Assembly: GCF_023612255.1 (NCBI RefSeq)
Contig: NZ_CP063231.1
Coordinates: 1 to 64,000, forward strand
Origin: Luteibacter flocculans
GTDB taxonomy: Bacteria; Pseudomonadota; Gammaproteobacteria; Xanthomonadales; Rhodanobacteraceae
Direction: 5' to 3'
DNA length: 64,000 bases
The position numbers and the translations under genes are program-made. Numbering within the stretch: position 1 is the first letter of the stretch; each line of letters begins with the position of its first letter. This document shows positions 17,732-26,902 of this stretch, piece by piece. Below the pieces are notes generated by a model that made no database searches, was not told where the DNA came from, and worked only from the letters and a program-made list of their open reading frames with translations.

Positions 17732-18624
17732 GAGTGAGCCTCCAGAAAGGCGTTCAGCTCGTCGACCCGAGGCATGCCGTCCTGCGCACCCAGCCGGGAA
17801 ACGGCGATCGCTGCGGCGGCACAGGCCTTACGCACCGCAACGTCCAGTCCTTCTTGGAGATACATCGCCAGCGCCGCGTTGAAGGTGTCGCCAGCGCCCG
17901 TGCTGTCCACGGCCTCGACCTTGAAGCCGCTCTGATGGCGAGGCTCGTCGTCGCCGTCGCGGAACCACGCGCCGTCTTCGCCGCGCGTCAGCACCACCGG
18001 ACACGGGGCGCGCCGCATCAGCTCGCGGAAATCGGAAGTGGATTCCGCACCGAGCACCGTCGTAAGTTCGTGTTGGTTCGGCGTAAGGAAGCGCACGTGC
18101 GCGAGCCACTCCACGGGGAGGCGTTGCGCGGGCGCCGGATTGAGAATGACCGGAACGCCCTCTTCCCGCGCCACACGCAGCGTGGCTTCCACGGCATCGA
18201 GTGGGATTTCCAACTGGACGAGCAGCGCATCGGCGCCGCGAACGACGACGCGAGCCGCCTCGACCTGAGCGGGCGTGACGCGACCATTGGCAGCGGGCAC
18301 CACCACGATGTTGTTCTCGCCACCCGCCACGGTGATGGACGCGGTACCGCTGCCGATGCCTTCGAGGCGTGCCACGTGAGTGACGTCGACGCCCTCTGCC
18401 ACAAGGCCGTCGTAGAGCTGCTGGCCGAACGCGTCGTCACCGACGGCGCCGACCATGCTGACGCGGGCACCGAGGCGCGCGGCAGCGACGGCCTGGTTGG
18501 CGCCCTTGCCGCCCGGCACGGTGAGAAAGCGATCTCCCGTCAGCGTTTCGCCCGGCTCGGGGAAGCGCGGTGCGAGAGTGACCAGGTCCATATTGATGCT
18601 GCCGACGACGACGATTCGCGTCAT
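17728..18624 (-). CDS. rbsK: Ribokinase
   Basis: Ribokinase phosphorylates ribose to ribose-5-phosphate for the pentose phosphate pathway. The 298-residue PfkB-family protein has the first signature PGGKGANQAVAAARLG and the second signature VDSTGAGDTFNAALA, which holds the catalytic aspartate. It is the first gene of the operon. No RbsR/LacI regulator lies beside it; the 115-bp upstream gap contains TTGCATGCGCAA (18703-18714), a possible imperfect operator. Confidence 0.94.
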   Translation of the reverse strand: MTRIVVVGSINMDLVTLAPRFPEPGETLTGDRFLTVPGGKGANQAVAAARLGARVSMVGAVGDDAFGQQLYDGLVAEGVDVTHVARLEGIGSGTASITVAGGENNIVVVPAANGRVTPAQVEAARVVVRGADALLVQLEIPLDAVEATLRVAREEGVPVILNPAPAQRLPVEWLAHVRFLTPNQHELTTVLGAESTSDFRELMRRAPCPVVLTRGEDGAWFRDGDDEPRHQSGFKVEAVDSTGAGDTFNAALAMYLQEGLDVAVRKACAAAAIAVSRLGAQDGMPRVDELNAFLEAHS

Positions 18625-18739
18625 GCCGAGTGCTCCGGGGACAGTGCGCGGAACATCCGATGTTCACGGGTAGGGTTCAAGCTAGCGGCGCAATATACGC
18701 CTTTGCATGCGCAAGTTGCTTTCACACGCATGCTTTCGA

Positions 18740-19093
18740 CTAGCGAGACAGTCCGCGGGACTCGAGTTGCGCAAGATAGGCGGGCCACGCGGTGTCGTAG
18801 GCGCGGCCGAGATCGTAGAGCGTGTCCCAACCGAAGATGCCGCTTGCGTGGCCATCGTCGAAGCGGATCAGCACGCCGTAGTGGCCGGTCGGTTCGAGTG
18901 CCACGATGCCGACGTCGCGCTTGCCATGCACGAGCACCTTCTGGCCCGGGCCGTGGCCTTGCACCTCGGCGCTGGGCGAGTTCACTCGCAGGTATTCGTA
19001 GGGAAGGCGGAACCGCTCGTCGTTGTCGAACGCCACCTCGAGAAGGTGGGAGGCCTGATGCAGGGTAATTTCGACGGGACGGGGATGCGACAT
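18740..19093 (-). CDS. DUF971 (GBBH-like N-terminal) protein
   Basis: This 117-residue protein matches the DUF971 family, related to the N-terminal domain of gamma-butyrobetaine hydroxylase. It opens PVEITLHQASHLLEVAFDN and contains FRLPYEYLRVNSPSAEV, LEPTGHYGVLIRFDDGHASGIFGWDTL. Some homologues hold iron or zinc. It lies downstream of the hslVU group, a neighbourhood seen in related bacteria. Its function is unknown. Confidence 0.85.
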   Translation of the reverse strand: MSHPRPVEITLHQASHLLEVAFDNDERFRLPYEYLRVNSPSAEVQGHGPGQKVLVHGKRDVGIVALEPTGHYGVLIRFDDGHASGIFGWDTLYDLGRAYDTAWPAYLAQLESRGLSR

Positions 19094-19154
19094 GGCAGGT
19101 CTTTCTGTGGGAGTCGCTTTCTAACTCTGTAGGAACCGCTACGGTGCCTATCTG

Positions 19155-19277
19155 GTGGGAGCCAGCCTGCTGGCGATGGGAGTTTGCCTCACCGCTTCAT
19201 CGCTTCGTTGGCTTATCGCCACCAGGGTGGCTCCTACCTTCGCTTCGTGGGCTTCTCGCCGCCATGGCGGCTCCCAC
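19155..19277 (+). repeat. REPIN-like inverted-repeat element, copy 1 (83 bp plus extra half)
   Basis: GTGGGAGCC at 19155-19163 and GGCTCCTAC at 19229-19237 bound an 83-bp unit whose ends are inverted repeats. A further half unit runs to GGCTCCCAC at 19269-19277. The same unit occurs at 30951-31033 and, reversed, at 61915-61996. An unrelated-looking TGTAGGAACCGC stretch lies just before it near 19128. Confidence 0.85.
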
Positions 19278-19304
19278 AACACACCACATCACACCAATGG
19301 GTCG

Positions 19305-19922
19305 TCAGTTGGCCCGACCGAAGCCGTCGCCGGTGCCTTGTTCGAGCGGTGGCGGATCGCCCGCCACGGCCAGCAGGGCGGTGGCGTAGGCGTCTTCCAT
19401 GCTCACGGTCGAGACTTCGTCCCAGGCGAAGAACGACGGCTCGCGCAGCCATTCCGCATCGGGCGTGATCTCCTGCATGTTGAAGCCGTCTTCTTCCACG
19501 CTGACGACGCGGCCGATGTAGCAGACCTCGGACTCGTCTTCGCTGTCCACGTGCACACCGATGACCGGCGCATGCAGCGCGGCGGCCTGGACGACCTGAG
19601 TGATGTCGTCCAGCGGGAAGTCCGCGGGCGGTGTCGGGCGGATGCCCTTCAGCGCGAGTGCCTTCTCCAGGAAGCCAGCGTGCTTGTCGGGCGCTTCGAA
19701 TTCCGAGATGTCGCGATGCCGCATGATGTACATGCCGTCATAGCTGACACCGTCGCCGATGACCCACAGCAGGAAGAACTCGCGGCCGACGCCGCCCACG
19801 TAGCCGCAGAAGCTGCCGTGCTCGAGTTCATCGCGCCACAGACGTACCAGTTGGCCACTGTCCTGCGCTTCGCGCAGCGTGGCCCGCTGACCGTTGGTTT
19901 TGAGTTGAATTACCTTGCCCAT
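19305..19922 (-). CDS. Conserved hypothetical protein
   Basis: I do not recognise this 205-residue, acidic, soluble protein. It starts MGKVIQLKTNGQRATLREAQ and has two similar-looking lobes: RLWRDELEHGSFCGYVGGVGREFFLLWVI and a later VCYIGRVVSVEEDGFNMQEI. No signal peptide or membrane segment is seen. The frame opens with a TTG three codons earlier, but the ATG at 19922 is preferred. It lies 40 bp downstream of hslU on the same strand, so it may be read through from the protease operon. Confidence 0.7.
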   Translation of the reverse strand: MGKVIQLKTNGQRATLREAQDSGQLVRLWRDELEHGSFCGYVGGVGREFFLLWVIGDGVSYDGMYIMRHRDISEFEAPDKHAGFLEKALALKGIRPTPPADFPLDDITQVVQAAALHAPVIGVHVDSEDESEVCYIGRVVSVEEDGFNMQEITPDAEWLREPSFFAWDEVSTVSMEDAYATALLAVAGDPPPLEQGTGDGFGRAN

Positions 19923-19961
19923 ATACGTCAATAGTTTAGCAGAGGGGGTGGCCCTCGGTGT

Positions 19962-21299
19962 TCAGAGGATGTAACGGCTCAAATCCTCGTCCTTGACGAG
20001 CGAAGCAAGGTTTTTATCGACATATTCGGCGTCGATCTCATATTTTTCGCCGGACTTGTCAGCGGCTTCGAAGGAGATGCGCTCCAGAAGCCGTTCCATC
20101 ACCGTATGCAGGCGCCGGGCCCCGATGTTTTCGGTGCGCTCGTTGACCTGGAAGGCCACGTCGGCAAGCCGGTCGATGCCCGACTCGGTGAAGTCCAGCG
20201 TCACGCCTTCCGTATTGAGCAGCGCAACATATTGCTTCGTGAGCGCGTTGTTCGGCTCCCGCAGGATGCGTTTGAAGTCGTCCACCGACAGGGCGCTCAG
20301 CTCGACGCGAATCGGCAGTCGACCCTGCAGTTCGGGAATCAGGTCTGAAGGCTTGGCGAGGGAGAACGCGCCCGAGGCGATGAACAGGACGTGGTCCGTC
20401 TTGATCGAGCCGTACTTGGTGGAGACGGTGGAGCCCTCGACCAGCGGCAGCAGGTCGCGCTGTACGCCTTCACGGCTCACGCCCGCACCGCCCCACTCGG
20501 AACGCTGAGCGACCTTGTCGATCTCGTCGATGAAGACGATGCCGTTCTGCTCGGCGATATCCACCGCACGGCTGCGCAGTTCCTCGTCGTTGAGCAGCTT
20601 ACCGGCCTCTTCTTCCACAAGGAGTGGGCGGGCCTGGCGGATGGTCATCTTGCGCTTCTGCGACTTCTGGCCGCCGAGGTTCTGGAACATCTTGCCCAGC
20701 TGCTGGCTCATTTCCTCCATGCCCGGCGGGGTCATGATTTCCACGCCGACGTTCATGGCGATATCGAGCTCGATCTCACGGTCGTCCAGGGCACCCTCGC
20801 GGAGCTGCTTGCGCAGCTTCTGCCGGGTGTCGCTGTCGATGGCGGGCGCGGCGCTCCCGGTATCGTCCCAGCCGCTGGGCTGGCGCCGGGGCAGCAAGGC
20901 GTCAAGCAGGCGATCCTCGGCGGCATCTTCGGCCTGGCTGCGCACGCGGCCCTTCGCCTGGTCGCGCACCAGCTTGTAGGACACGTCGGCAAGATCGCGG
21001 ATGATCGATTCCACGTCCTTGCCCACGTAGCCGACCTCGGTGAACTTGGTGGCCTCCACCTTCACGAACGGCGCGTTGGCCAGCGTCGCCAGGCGGCGGG
21101 CGATCTCTGTCTTGCCGACACCGGTCGGGCCGATCATCAGAATGTTCTTTGGCGTGACCTCGTCGCGCATGCTCGGGTCCAACTGCATGCGGCGCCAGCG
21201 ATTACGCAGCGCGATGGCGACGGCGCGCTTGGCGTCGTGCTGGCCGATGATGTAGCGGTCGAGTTCGTTGACGATCTCGCGGGGAGTCAGTTCGGACAT
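19962..21299 (-). CDS. hslU: ATP-dependent protease ATPase subunit HslU
   Basis: HslU is the AAA+ unfoldase that feeds substrates to HslV. The 445-residue protein has Walker [10 protein letters not shown], Walker [12 protein letters not shown], the pore motif GYVG and the family C-terminus DLSRYIL that docks into HslV. The frame is open 31 codons upstream, but the ATG at 21299 ([17 protein letters not shown]) is the family start and lies 4 bp after hslV. The two form the classical hslVU pair. Confidence 0.97.
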   Translation of the reverse strand: MSELTPREIVNELDRYIIGQHDAKRAVAIALRNRWRRMQLDPSMRDEVTPKNILMIGPTGVGKTEIARRLATLANAPFVKVEATKFTEVGYVGKDVESIIRDLADVSYKLVRDQAKGRVRSQAEDAAEDRLLDALLPRRQPSGWDDTGSAAPAIDSDTRQKLRKQLREGALDDREIELDIAMNVGVEIMTPPGMEEMSQQLGKMFQNLGGQKSQKRKMTIRQARPLLVEEEAGKLLNDEELRSRAVDIAEQNGIVFIDEIDKVAQRSEWGGAGVSREGVQRDLLPLVEGSTVSTKYGSIKTDHVLFIASGAFSLAKPSDLIPELQGRLPIRVELSALSVDDFKRILREPNNALTKQYVALLNTEGVTLDFTESGIDRLADVAFQVNERTENIGARRLHTVMERLLERISFEAADKSGEKYEIDAEYVDKNLASLVKDEDLSRYIL

Positions 21300-21303
21300 C
21301 GGC

Positions 21304-21837
21304 TCAGAGCTCTTCGATCGAATAGTTGTGATTGGTGTAGATGCAGATATCGCCGGCGATCTTGAGCGCTTTTTCGACGATCGTGCGTGCATCCAACTCG
21401 GTGTTTTCCATCAGCGCCAAGGCCGCGGACTGCGCGTACGGGCCACCCGAGCCGATGGCGATGAGCCCATGCTCCGGTTCGAGCACGTCGCCGTTACCCG
21501 AAATCAGCAGAGACGCCTCCTTGTCGGCCACGGCCAGCATGGCTTCGAGGCGGCCCAGGCGGCGGTCGGTACGCCATTCCTTGGCCATTTCCACGGCGGA
21601 GCGGGTGAGGTTGCCGCCGTGCTTCACCAGCTTTTCCTCGAACAGCTCGAAAAGGGTGAAGGCATCGGCCGTGGCGCCCGCGAAGCCGGCGAGCACGTCG
21701 CCCTTGCCCAACCGGCGCACCTTGCGCGCGTTGGCCTTCATCACGGTATTGCCGAGGGTGACCTGTCCGTCACTGCCGATGACGACCTTGCCGTCGCGGC
21801 GGACGCAGACGATGGTCGTGGCATGCATCGGTTCCAT
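21304..21837 (-). CDS. hslV: ATP-dependent protease peptidase subunit HslV
   Basis: HslV is the proteasome-like peptidase of HslVU. The 177-residue product begins [16 protein letters not shown]; the N-terminal Thr nucleophile is exposed after removal of the short leader. The catalytic core includes GSDGQVTLG and [12 protein letters not shown]. The ATG at 21837 is preceded by AAGGAA at a good distance, which decides the start against a longer open frame. A perfect 12-bp palindrome TGGGGGCCCCCA (21867-21878) lies just upstream in the 108-bp gap to xerC. Confidence 0.95.
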   Translation of the reverse strand: MEPMHATTIVCVRRDGKVVIGSDGQVTLGNTVMKANARKVRRLGKGDVLAGFAGATADAFTLFELFEEKLVKHGGNLTRSAVEMAKEWRTDRRLGRLEAMLAVADKEASLLISGNGDVLEPEHGLIAIGSGGPYAQSAALALMENTELDARTIVEKALKIAGDICIYTNHNYSIEEL

Positions 21838-21945
21838 AGTGCGTTCCTTGGGGGAGACCGGAGAGGTGGGGGCCCCCAGGGGAGGTCGCAAGCCTCGGGG
21901 CGTGCCGCACCGACGTTCGCCCGCATGGCGACGGTTCCCGGGGGC

Positions 21946-22857
21946 TCAGCTCTTCCGTTTCGCCCGCGGATGCGCCGCGTCGTACACCTTGGCGAGGTGC
22001 TGGAAATCCAGATGCGTATAGATCTGGGTGGTGGCGATGTCCGCGTGGCCCAGCAGCTCCTGCACGGAGCGTAGGTCGCCGGAGGATTCGAGCATGTGGC
22101 TGGCGAAGGTGTGCCGAAGCATGTGCGGGTGCACGCGCTTGGACTGGCCGCTGGATAGCTTCGCGAGGCGTTGCTGCACCGCTCTTTGGCCGAGCGGCGC
22201 TCCCCCGCGGCCCTTGAACACCGGCTTTTCGGGTGTGGCGCCGCCGAGGGCCGCCAGCGCGCGCAAGGCCGCGATGGCATGGCGCCCCACAGGCAGGATG
22301 CGCGTCTTGTTGCCCTTGCCGAGCACGCGCACCTGACCGTCGTCGAGATCGAGGTCGCCCCAGTGCAGCCCGCATAGCTCCGACAGGCGCAGGCCGCTGG
22401 AATAGAACAGTTCCATCATGGCCGTGTCGCGCGGCGCGAGCGTGCCGCCCAGGTTGGTCTCGACCAGCGCCTTGGCCTCATCGACGTCCAGCACCTGGGG
22501 CAGTTTGCGCCGTACCTTGGGGCCGCGTACGCCAGCGACCGGGTCGTGGGCGAGACGCCCTTCGCGGCTGAGGTAGCGGAACAACGTACGGCAGGCGGAG
22601 AGCAAACGCTGAATGCTGTTGGGCTCCAGGCCGGGCGTGCCCTTACCGGGCCCGAACGGTGGCGGCCGGTGCAGGCGGGCGATCATCGTGCGCATGCGCT
22701 CGGGGGTCAGCCGGTCGAAGCTGTCGAGGCCTTCCGCCTCCATGAACGCCAGCAGCTTGTCCAGGTCGCGCCGGTACGCCGCCAGGGTGTGCGCTGACGG
22801 CGCCCGCTCGGCGGCAAAGTGGCCGAGAAAGGCGTCGACGGCCTGCGCCGGAGTCAC
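21946..22857 (-). CDS. xerC: Tyrosine recombinase XerC
   Basis: XerC acts with XerD at dif to resolve chromosome dimers, under FtsK control. The 303-residue protein has the N-terminal SAM-like DNA-binding domain and the catalytic set: Arg in SGLRLSEL, Lys in GKGNKTR, His and Arg in HMLRHTFASH, His in LLGHA and the Tyr nucleophile in TTQIYTHL. The start is a GTG at 22857 that overlaps the stop of the DUF484 gene (GTGA); longer frames would overlap that gene almost entirely. Confidence 0.95.
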   Translation of the reverse strand: MTPAQAVDAFLGHFAAERAPSAHTLAAYRRDLDKLLAFMEAEGLDSFDRLTPERMRTMIARLHRPPPFGPGKGTPGLEPNSIQRLLSACRTLFRYLSREGRLAHDPVAGVRGPKVRRKLPQVLDVDEAKALVETNLGGTLAPRDTAMMELFYSSGLRLSELCGLHWGDLDLDDGQVRVLGKGNKTRILPVGRHAIAALRALAALGGATPEKPVFKGRGGAPLGQRAVQQRLAKLSSGQSKRVHPHMLRHTFASHMLESSGDLRSVQELLGHADIATTQIYTHLDFQHLAKVYDAAHPRAKRKS

Positions 22858-23540
22858 GCCACCTTCCGAGCTCGTTCGATGGCGGAGCCGACGGTCGTCG
22901 AGATCATGTCCAGGAACAGCGTGCCCATGCCGGGATGGAAACGGTCGGGGTCGGCACTGCCGATGGCGAGCAGCGCGTCGTTGCCGATGCGCATCAAGGC
23001 GGCGGAGCGGACCTCGGGGGCTTCCGAACCGAACAGGCGGTGAAGCTTGTCTGCCGCCAATCGTCCCGCCACAGGGTCGCCATGCGCCAGGAACGACGAG
23101 AACTCCGGCAGCCCGGACGTGCCTTGCGGCTCGCGCAGCAGCCACGGCTCGTCGGGAAGCCCGGAGAGATCCCCGAAGAAGACCAGGCGCACGCGTTCGG
23201 ACTGGAAGTCGTCGGTGAGGCGGCGTACCACCTGGCGCACCGTGTCTTCGATGCCGCCCGCGCCGAGCAGCGCCAGCATGAGGCCATGCACGCGCCGCAT
23301 CAGCTTCTCATTGTCGGCCGCGACGGTGGTCAGCTCCTTGAGCCGGCCTTCCAGTTCCGCGTTCTTCTCGCGCAGGCCACGAAGCTGATGCACGGCGAGC
23401 GACGCGGCCGGGCCGTTGGCGCTCGGCAGCACGAGTTCGTTCGCCAGATCGGGGTACGCGGTGAGGAAGTCCGGGTGCCGGCGCAGGTAGGACGCCACCG
23501 TGGCTGGCTTGATATCGCCGTCGATCGCGGTGTCGGTCAT
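22854..23540 (-). CDS. DUF484 family protein
   Basis: This 228-residue protein belongs to DUF484, thought to have a GAF-like fold. It opens with VASYLRRHPDFLTAYPDLANELVLPS, then a coiled-coil (LRGLREKNAELEGRLKELTTVAADNEKL) and a GAF-like C-terminal part ending with RIGNDALLAIGSADPDRFHPGMGTLFLD. In E. coli the equivalent gene (yigA) also lies between dapF and xerC. It overlaps xerC by four bases. Function unknown. Confidence 0.88.
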   Translation of the reverse strand: MTDTAIDGDIKPATVASYLRRHPDFLTAYPDLANELVLPSANGPAASLAVHQLRGLREKNAELEGRLKELTTVAADNEKLMRRVHGLMLALLGAGGIEDTVRQVVRRLTDDFQSERVRLVFFGDLSGLPDEPWLLREPQGTSGLPEFSSFLAHGDPVAGRLAADKLHRLFGSEAPEVRSAALMRIGNDALLAIGSADPDRFHPGMGTLFLDMISTTVGSAIERARKVA

Positions 23541-23605
23541 GCGTACGTCCTCGGGGATGGTGCGTGTGCGGTGTGTGCGCAGTGTGCCGGGTTCGCGGCC
23601 TTACG

Positions 23606-24433
23606 TCACACCTCGCCTTCGAAGACGAAGGCGGCGGGGCCGATCATCCACAGCGTGTGCCCCGGGCCCTGCCATTCAATCGTAAGGGTGCCGCCGGGCA
23701 GTTCGACGTCCACGATGGAAGCGGCAAGTCCGAGCGCGTGGGCCACCGCGGCGGCGGCGCATGCGCCTGTACCGCAGGCGCGCGTCCACCCGCTGCCACG
23801 TTCGTGAACACGCAGACGGATGTGATTAGGGCCGAGGCGCTGGGCGAAGCCCACGTTGACGCCTTCGGGGAAGACGGGGTGGACCGTGAGCAGCGGTCCG
23901 AGCCGATCGACGCGCGGATCGGCAAGATCGTCGACGAAGACGACCGCATGCGGATTCCCCATGGAAACGGCGCCGAAACTCACGTCTTCGCCTCCCACCG
24001 GCGCGGTGTAGATCGCGTGCAGCGGACGGTCCAGCGGAATGGCGGCGGGCGTGAAGTCCGGTTCGCCCATGTCGACGACCACCCTACCCTCGCCGAGTAC
24101 GCGCACGGTAACGGGGCCCGAGGGGCTTTCGAGGCGAACGTCCGTATCCCGTTCGATCGCGCCGTCCCGATACAGCCATGCCGCCACGCAGCGCACGCCG
24201 TTGCCGCACTGACCCGACGGCGAGCCGTCGGCATTCCAGATGCCGTAGTAGAAGGCGCAGGACGGATCGCGCGGCGGCTCGATGCTGATGAGCTGGTCGA
24301 AACCGATGCCGGTGTGGCGATCGGCCAGGGCTGCGACGCGTTCGGCGTTCGGCACGCGCGGTGCGTCCTCGCGCCAGTCCACGATCACGAAATCGTTGCC
24401 GATCCCATGCATCTTGGTGAAACGCGAAGGCAT
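23606..24433 (-). CDS. dapF: Diaminopimelate epimerase
   Basis: DapF converts LL- to meso-diaminopimelate for lysine and peptidoglycan synthesis. The 275-residue protein has the N-terminal KMHGIGNDFVIVD segment and the two active-site cysteines in GQCGNGVRC and RACGTGAC. It starts 6 bp after the small lipoprotein gene lptM, as in E. coli, and is followed after 65 bp by the DUF484 gene. Confidence 0.97.
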   Translation of the reverse strand: MPSRFTKMHGIGNDFVIVDWREDAPRVPNAERVAALADRHTGIGFDQLISIEPPRDPSCAFYYGIWNADGSPSGQCGNGVRCVAAWLYRDGAIERDTDVRLESPSGPVTVRVLGEGRVVVDMGEPDFTPAAIPLDRPLHAIYTAPVGGEDVSFGAVSMGNPHAVVFVDDLADPRVDRLGPLLTVHPVFPEGVNVGFAQRLGPNHIRLRVHERGSGWTRACGTGACAAAAVAHALGLAASIVDVELPGGTLTIEWQGPGHTLWMIGPAAFVFEGEV

Positions 24434-24439
24434 GGCCGC

Positions 24440-24661
24440 TTACTGGTGGATCAGTGGATTGAACGGCGAACGCGACGTGCTGGCCGACGCAGGCGCCACC
24501 GAATGGGTACTGGCGGCTGTGGCTGGGTGCGCGCCAGCCTGCGGCGTAGCGGTGGCCGTCGCGGCGGGCGGCGGCGGCATGAACAGCGGGCCCTTGTTAC
24601 CGCAACCGGATAGCGTGGCGACGGCGGTGGCAAGGACGATCGGCAGGATGAGTCGGCGCAT
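24440..24661 (-). CDS. lptM: LPS translocon maturation chaperone LptM (YifL)-like lipoprotein
   Basis: This is a 73-residue lipoprotein with signal MRRLILPIVLATAVATLSGC (lipid-modified Cys20) and the family's CGNKGPLFMPPPP start of the mature chain. LptM helps mature the LptD outer-membrane LPS translocon. The remainder is an Ala/Pro/Ser/Thr-rich tail. The frame stays open upstream, but this ATG gives the proper lipoprotein signal. Position directly before dapF matches the E. coli yifL-dapF pair and supports the call. Confidence 0.85.
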   Translation of the reverse strand: MRRLILPIVLATAVATLSGCGNKGPLFMPPPPAATATATPQAGAHPATAASTHSVAPASASTSRSPFNPLIHQ

Positions 24662-24701
24662 GGGCTTCTTCCCGGAAACGAAGCTCAGTATAGCCTCGTC
24701 G

Positions 24702-25172
24702 TCAGAGCCGTTTCTCGAACCGGAACGCGTCCGAGCCGTCGGCATAGTACTTGGCGTATTCGCCGATCCGTTCATAGCCGAGCCGCTCGTAGAGCCGGAT
24801 GGCAACGGCATTGTCCTTGCGCACTTCGAGCCGCAGCGAGTGGCATCCGCGCGCACGCGCGGCTTCCTCGGAGGCTTCGATCAGCGCGGAGCCCACGCCC
24901 TTTCCCTGTGCCTGCGGTTTCGTCGCGAGCGAATACAACCGCGCGACGGTCGTGCCCTTGCGGAAGAACACCACCGCGGTGCCGAGAAACCGCCGATGGT
25001 TGGCGCTGGCGACGAGCACCAGCGCGCTCTCGCTGTCCAGATGCTTGCGGTACTGGGCGCGGCTCAGTCGATCCTGGGCGAAGCTCGATTCCTCGAGCGC
25101 GACGAGATCGTCGAGATCGCTCACTTCGGCGCGACGAACGCGCACCGCAGCGGTAACCGGGGGTGGACGCAT
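24702..25172 (-). CDS. GNAT-family N-acetyltransferase
   Basis: This 156-residue protein is a stand-alone GNAT domain. Motif A is LATKPQAQGKGVGSALIEA, with the acetyl-CoA loop Q-G-K-G-V-G, and motif B includes VAIRLYERLGYERIGEYAKYYADG. It resembles RimI-type and the GNAT part of GNAT/peptidase-C39 fusions that often neighbour RimK-like genes. The ATG at 25172 (MRPPPVTAAVRVRRAEV) is chosen over a longer open frame. It diverges from the RimK-like gene with a 235-bp gap. Confidence 0.85.
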   Translation of the reverse strand: MRPPPVTAAVRVRRAEVSDLDDLVALEESSFAQDRLSRAQYRKHLDSESALVLVASANHRRFLGTAVVFFRKGTTVARLYSLATKPQAQGKGVGSALIEASEEAARARGCHSLRLEVRKDNAVAIRLYERLGYERIGEYAKYYADGSDAFRFEKRL

Positions 25173-25407
25173 GCGCTTTGGGAACTCCGGCGCGGGGGAA
25201 GGAAAGGAAGCCGAGCGGGCTTGGGCAAGCGCGGCACTGTAGACCTCGCGCCGGCCCGGATCAATGACTTTTTCATGAACCCGGCGGGCACTTCGGCGAC
25301 ACCGTGGCTTGTGCGTCGCGCCATCGGAAGCACACACTTCGGCCTTGGCGAAACCAACGACCCCGGGCGGGGTCGACTGCGTGCCTTTCGCCGTCTGTCG
25401 AGGTCAC

Positions 25408-26892
25408 ATGAGCCGGCTCGTCATCGTCGTGGAGAAAGCCTCGGACTGGGGCTCGTATTACCCGTCCGCCGATGTCGTCACCGCCATGGATTACCTCCGT
25501 CAGCCGGTGGGCGGCGACGACGAACGCACGCACGTCATCAATCTCTGCCGCAGCTACAAATACCTCGGCACGGGCTACTACGTCTCGTTGCTGGCCGAGG
25601 CGCGCGGACACAAGGTCATCCCTTCCGTGCGCACGGTGAACGACCTGCGCCGTCGTTCCCTCTACGGTCTGGATGTCGACGACCTCAACCAGAAGCTCGC
25701 CAACTTCCTGCCGGCCGGTGGCCGCGATACCACCGATTTCGGCGTGCTGGTGTATTTCGGTGAGACCGCCTATCCGGATCTGCAGGATCTTGCGAGGCAG
25801 TTGTTCGACATGTTCCCTTGCCCGCTCATGCGCATCGAGTTCGAGCGCGATCGTGTGTGGCAGGTGGCGTCGATCAAGGCCGTGGGCCTGCACACGCTCG
25901 ACGATGCGCAGGAGGACGCCTTCGCTCAGGCGCTGGACAAGTTCTCGCGCAAGATCTGGCGCAAGCCGCGCGCGCGTCGGCGGTTCCGTTACGACATCGC
26001 GATGCTGGTCGATCCCAACGAGAAGATGCCGCCGTCGAACAAGAAGGCGCTGAAGCACTTCATCGAAGCGGGCAAGCATCTCGGTATCGAGGTCGATCCC
26101 ATCGGCCGAAACGATTACCAGCGTCTCGCCGAGTACGACGGCCTGTTCATCCGCGAGACCACCGCCAGCGACAACCACACCTATCGCTTCGCCCACCGCG
26201 CCGAAAAGGAAGGCATGGTGGTGATGGACGATCCCACGTCCATCCTCCGCTGCACGAACAAGATCTTCCTGAATGACCTGATGGTGGCGCGCAAGCTCGC
26301 CACGCCGACGACGGAGATCCTCTACCGCGACGACACCCGGCGCCTGCGCGACCTGCCCGAGCGCCTGGGCTTGCCGATCGTGCTGAAGATTCCCGATGGC
26401 TCGTTCTCGCGCGGCGTGGTGAAGGTGGAAACGCCCGAGGCCCTGGAGAAGGCCGCTGCCGAGCTTTTCTCGCACAGCGCCTTGCTGATCGCGCAGGAAT
26501 ACCTCTATACGGAATTCGACTGGCGCATCGGCGTGCTCAACCACGAGCCGCTCTATGCCTGCCAGTACTTCATGTCGCGCGGCCACTGGCAGATCTACAA
26601 CCACGGCGCCAAGGGCACGGCGAAATCCGGCGGGTTCCGCACGGTGCCGGTGCGCGACGCGCCAGCCGAGGTGGTGAAGCTCGCGCTCAAGGCCACACAG
26701 ACCATCGGCGACGGCCTGTATGGCGTCGATTTGAAACAGGTCGGTGACCGCCCGGTGGTCATCGAAGTGAACGACAACCCGTCCATCGACGCGGGCGTCG
26801 AGGATGCCTACCTGGGCGAAGACCTGTACCTGCGGATCATGCAGGAGTTCCTGCGTCGGCTCGAAATGAAGCGGCTGGGCATTTCAGGCTGA
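25408..26892 (+). CDS. RimK-family ATP-grasp ligase with RLAN N-terminal domain
   Basis: The 494-residue protein has an N-terminal RLAN-like domain (residues about 1-160, opening with MSRLVIVVEKASDWGSYYPS) and a C-terminal ATP-grasp domain (DPTSILRCTNKIFLNDLM, LPIVLKIPDGSFSRGVVKV, LIAQEYLYTEFDWRIGVL, VVIEVNDNPSID). ATP-grasp ligases of this branch join amino acids to peptide or protein carboxylates; the substrate of this subfamily is not established. The ATG at 25408 follows GAGGTCAC. It diverges from a GNAT gene, a pairing that suggests a shared peptide-modifying role. Confidence 0.88.
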   Translation: MSRLVIVVEKASDWGSYYPSADVVTAMDYLRQPVGGDDERTHVINLCRSYKYLGTGYYVSLLAEARGHKVIPSVRTVNDLRRRSLYGLDVDDLNQKLANFLPAGGRDTTDFGVLVYFGETAYPDLQDLARQLFDMFPCPLMRIEFERDRVWQVASIKAVGLHTLDDAQEDAFAQALDKFSRKIWRKPRARRRFRYDIAMLVDPNEKMPPSNKKALKHFIEAGKHLGIEVDPIGRNDYQRLAEYDGLFIRETTASDNHTYRFAHRAEKEGMVVMDDPTSILRCTNKIFLNDLMVARKLATPTTEILYRDDTRRLRDLPERLGLPIVLKIPDGSFSRGVVKVETPEALEKAAAELFSHSALLIAQEYLYTEFDWRIGVLNHEPLYACQYFMSRGHWQIYNHGAKGTAKSGGFRTVPVRDAPAEVVKLALKATQTIGDGLYGVDLKQVGDRPVVIEVNDNPSIDAGVEDAYLGEDLYLRIMQEFLRRLEMKRLGISG

Positions 26893-26902
26893 CGGTAGCT
26901 TT

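Noticed and set aside
18703-18714. TTGCATGCGCAA as an RbsR operator
   Set aside because: The palindrome is imperfect in the centre and does not resemble the known AAACGTTT-type RbsR site; it is mentioned only as a weak possibility under rbsK.
21946-23145. Longer xerC start overlapping DUF484
   Set aside because: The extra 96 residues are the DUF484 gene read in another frame; the GTG at 22857 with a GTGA overlap gives a normal 303-residue XerC.
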